Below, one piece after another: positions 4,987 through 5,910 of a stretch of DNA of 5,910 nt (position 1 is the stretch's first letter; every line of letters starts with the position of its first letter). Where the stretch lies: positions 1 through 5,910 of the forward strand of contig JAFMQT010000306.1 of NCBI GenBank assembly GCA_017354515.1. Reading direction: 5' to 3'. Position numbers and translations under genes: made by a program. The DNA comes from Nocardia sp. (GTDB taxonomy: Bacteria; Actinomycetota; Actinomycetes; Mycobacteriales; Mycobacteriaceae). The notes under the pieces are model-generated. The model did not search any database, was not told where the DNA came from, and was given only the letters and a program-made list of their open reading frames with translations.

Positions 4987-5775
4987 GTGGCTCAGATCAT
5001 CAGTACCGTGAACGTCAACGGTGTCCGTGCGGCGACCGGTAAGACCGGGAAGGGGATGCTCGAATGGCTCGAGGTCACCGAGGCCGACATCATCTGCCTG
5101 CAGGAGACCCGGGCAACCGATGAGCAGACCCGCGCAGCGCTCGCCCCGGCCCTGGCCGCCGGCTGGTATCTGAGCCCGGCCGAACCGGGCACGAAGGGCC
5201 GTGCGGGTGTCGCGATCCTGTCCCGCCGCGAACCCGATGCCGTGCGGATCGGCTTCGGCGACAGCGAATTCGACGATGCCGGACGCTATATCGAGGCCGA
5301 CTTCGGCGATCTGACCGTCGCGAGTGTCTACGTGCACACCGGTGAGGCCGATACGCCCATGCAGGACGAGAAGTACCGGTTCCTGGCGGAATTGGGTACT
5401 CGCCTGACGTCGCGGTCCGGTGATTTCGTCAGCTGCGGTGATTGGAATATCGCCCACACCGAACTGGACATCAAGAACTGGAAGGGCAATATCGGCAAAT
5501 CCGGCTTTCTGGAGGGGGAGCGGGCATGGCTCGACGAGATCATGGCCGCGGGCTATGTCGACGTGGTGCGCAGCCTGCATCCGGCGGTGCCGGGCCCCTA
5601 CAGTTGGTGGTCCTACCGGGGCCGCGCCTACGACAACGATGCCGGATGGCGGATCGACTATCAGCTGGCCCGCGGCGCGATCGCCGCCCGCGCCAAGGCC
5701 GCCGTGGTCGAGCGCGCGTCAGAGTACGCGCTGCGCTGGTCCGATCACGCCCCCGTCACCGTCCAGTACCGCTGA
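4987..5775 (+). CDS. xthA: Exodeoxyribonuclease III / AP endonuclease
   Basis: A 262-residue enzyme of the ExoIII/APE1 family (E. coli ExoIII is 268), which cuts DNA 5' of abasic sites and has 3'-5' exonuclease and 3'-repair activity in base excision repair; it needs Mg2+. The expected motifs occur in order: Asn11 in TVNVNGVRAA, metal-binding Glu40 in LQET, GRAGVAILSRR, Tyr115 in VYVHTGEADTP, Asp152 and Asn154 in GDWNIAHTELDIKNWKGN, WWSYRG then Asp224 in GWRIDYQLA, and the Asp253-His254 pair in SDHAPV near the C-terminus. All catalytic positions are intact. The start is taken at GTG 4987 (VAQIISTVNVNG), matching where homologues begin; TTG at 4972 is possible but adds five residues without a ribosome binding site. 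It is divergent from the hydrolase. In mycobacteria an xth gene also lies near icd and trpS, as I recall, which supports the neighbourhood assignment. Confidence 0.95.
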   Translation: MAQIISTVNVNGVRAATGKTGKGMLEWLEVTEADIICLQETRATDEQTRAALAPALAAGWYLSPAEPGTKGRAGVAILSRREPDAVRIGFGDSEFDDAGRYIEADFGDLTVASVYVHTGEADTPMQDEKYRFLAELGTRLTSRSGDFVSCGDWNIAHTELDIKNWKGNIGKSGFLEGERAWLDEIMAAGYVDVVRSLHPAVPGPYSWWSYRGRAYDNDAGWRIDYQLARGAIAARAKAAVVERASEYALRWSDHAPVTVQYR

Positions 5776-5910
5776 CCACCCGAGACCGCTGACCAGGTGG
5801 CGTCCGAAGTCCGGTGTAAATCCTCGGGCGGAGGTTCCGACTTCGGGGGTGATGTTACGCGGTGGCGCTGACAGATTCGGCGGGGCCGGTGGTTGCTCGG
5901 CGGGGCCGCA
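5776..5910. other. Intergenic region after xthA, with weak inverted and direct repeats
   Basis: No gene can be assigned in this 135-base stretch. It has an 8-bp inverted repeat CCGAAGTC (5804-5811) and GACTTCGG (5839-5846) with a 27-base loop that contains a smaller stem CCTC/GAGG (5822-5825, 5831-5834). This could be a weak terminator for xthA. A 12-bp direct repeat TCGGCGGGGCCG occurs at 5877-5888 and 5897-5908. Possible starts of a following plus-strand gene (GTG 5849, ATG 5852 or GTG 5862) are open to the window end but too short to judge. Confidence 0.4.

Noticed and set aside
5849..5910. Start of a downstream gene such as trpS.
   Set aside because: The short open frames at the edge show no recognisable protein start and three competing start codons; not enough sequence to support a call.

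Overview
This 5.9 kb window is GC-rich coding DNA from an actinobacterium. The protein style (Asp/Arg/Ala-rich, GTG and leaderless-looking starts, a eukaryotic-type NADP isocitrate dehydrogenase) and the icd / hydrolase / exonuclease III neighbourhood suggest a mycolata genus such as Nocardia or a relative. That placement is inference; no rRNA or marker gene is present.

Layout. (1) 1-488, +: the C-terminal part of NADP-dependent isocitrate dehydrogenase (icd), cut by the window edge and followed by a strong hairpin at 523-560. (2) 580-3912, +: a compact lipid-catabolism module. It has a TetR-family regulator, an SCPx-type 3-ketoacyl-CoA thiolase ('lipid-transfer protein') and an acyl-CoA dehydrogenase with its catalytic base in the isovaleryl-CoA-dehydrogenase position. 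(3) 3912-4024: three tandem 17-19 bp repeats, then a long hairpin between convergent genes. (4) 4025-4894, -: an alpha/beta hydrolase with an intact Ser-Asp-His triad. (5) 4987-5775, +: exodeoxyribonuclease III (xthA), divergent from the hydrolase. (6) 5776-5910: intergenic DNA with a weak inverted repeat and a short direct repeat; no gene can be assigned there.

How the genes fit together. The most informative signal is regulatory. A 24-bp partly palindromic sequence upstream of the TetR gene (580-603) recurs at 1298-1321 upstream of the thiolase with 18 of 24 bases identical, each copy overlapping a plausible -10 box. The simple model is a TetR repressor that controls itself and the thiolase-dehydrogenase operon, probably relieved by an acyl-CoA or related lipid ligand. 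The dehydrogenase would make a 2-enoyl-CoA and the thiolase would cleave the later 3-ketoacyl-CoA. The hydratase and 3-hydroxyacyl-CoA dehydrogenase steps are not encoded here and must come from elsewhere. Both enzymes resemble families that handle branched-chain or sterol-like acyl groups, but the substrate cannot be read from the sequence.

I see no CRISPR array, insertion sequence, tRNA, rRNA or phage gene, and no clearly new defence or mobile system. The worthwhile leads are the operator pair, the two enzymes' active sites, the low-complexity insertion in the dehydrogenase and the tandem repeats.
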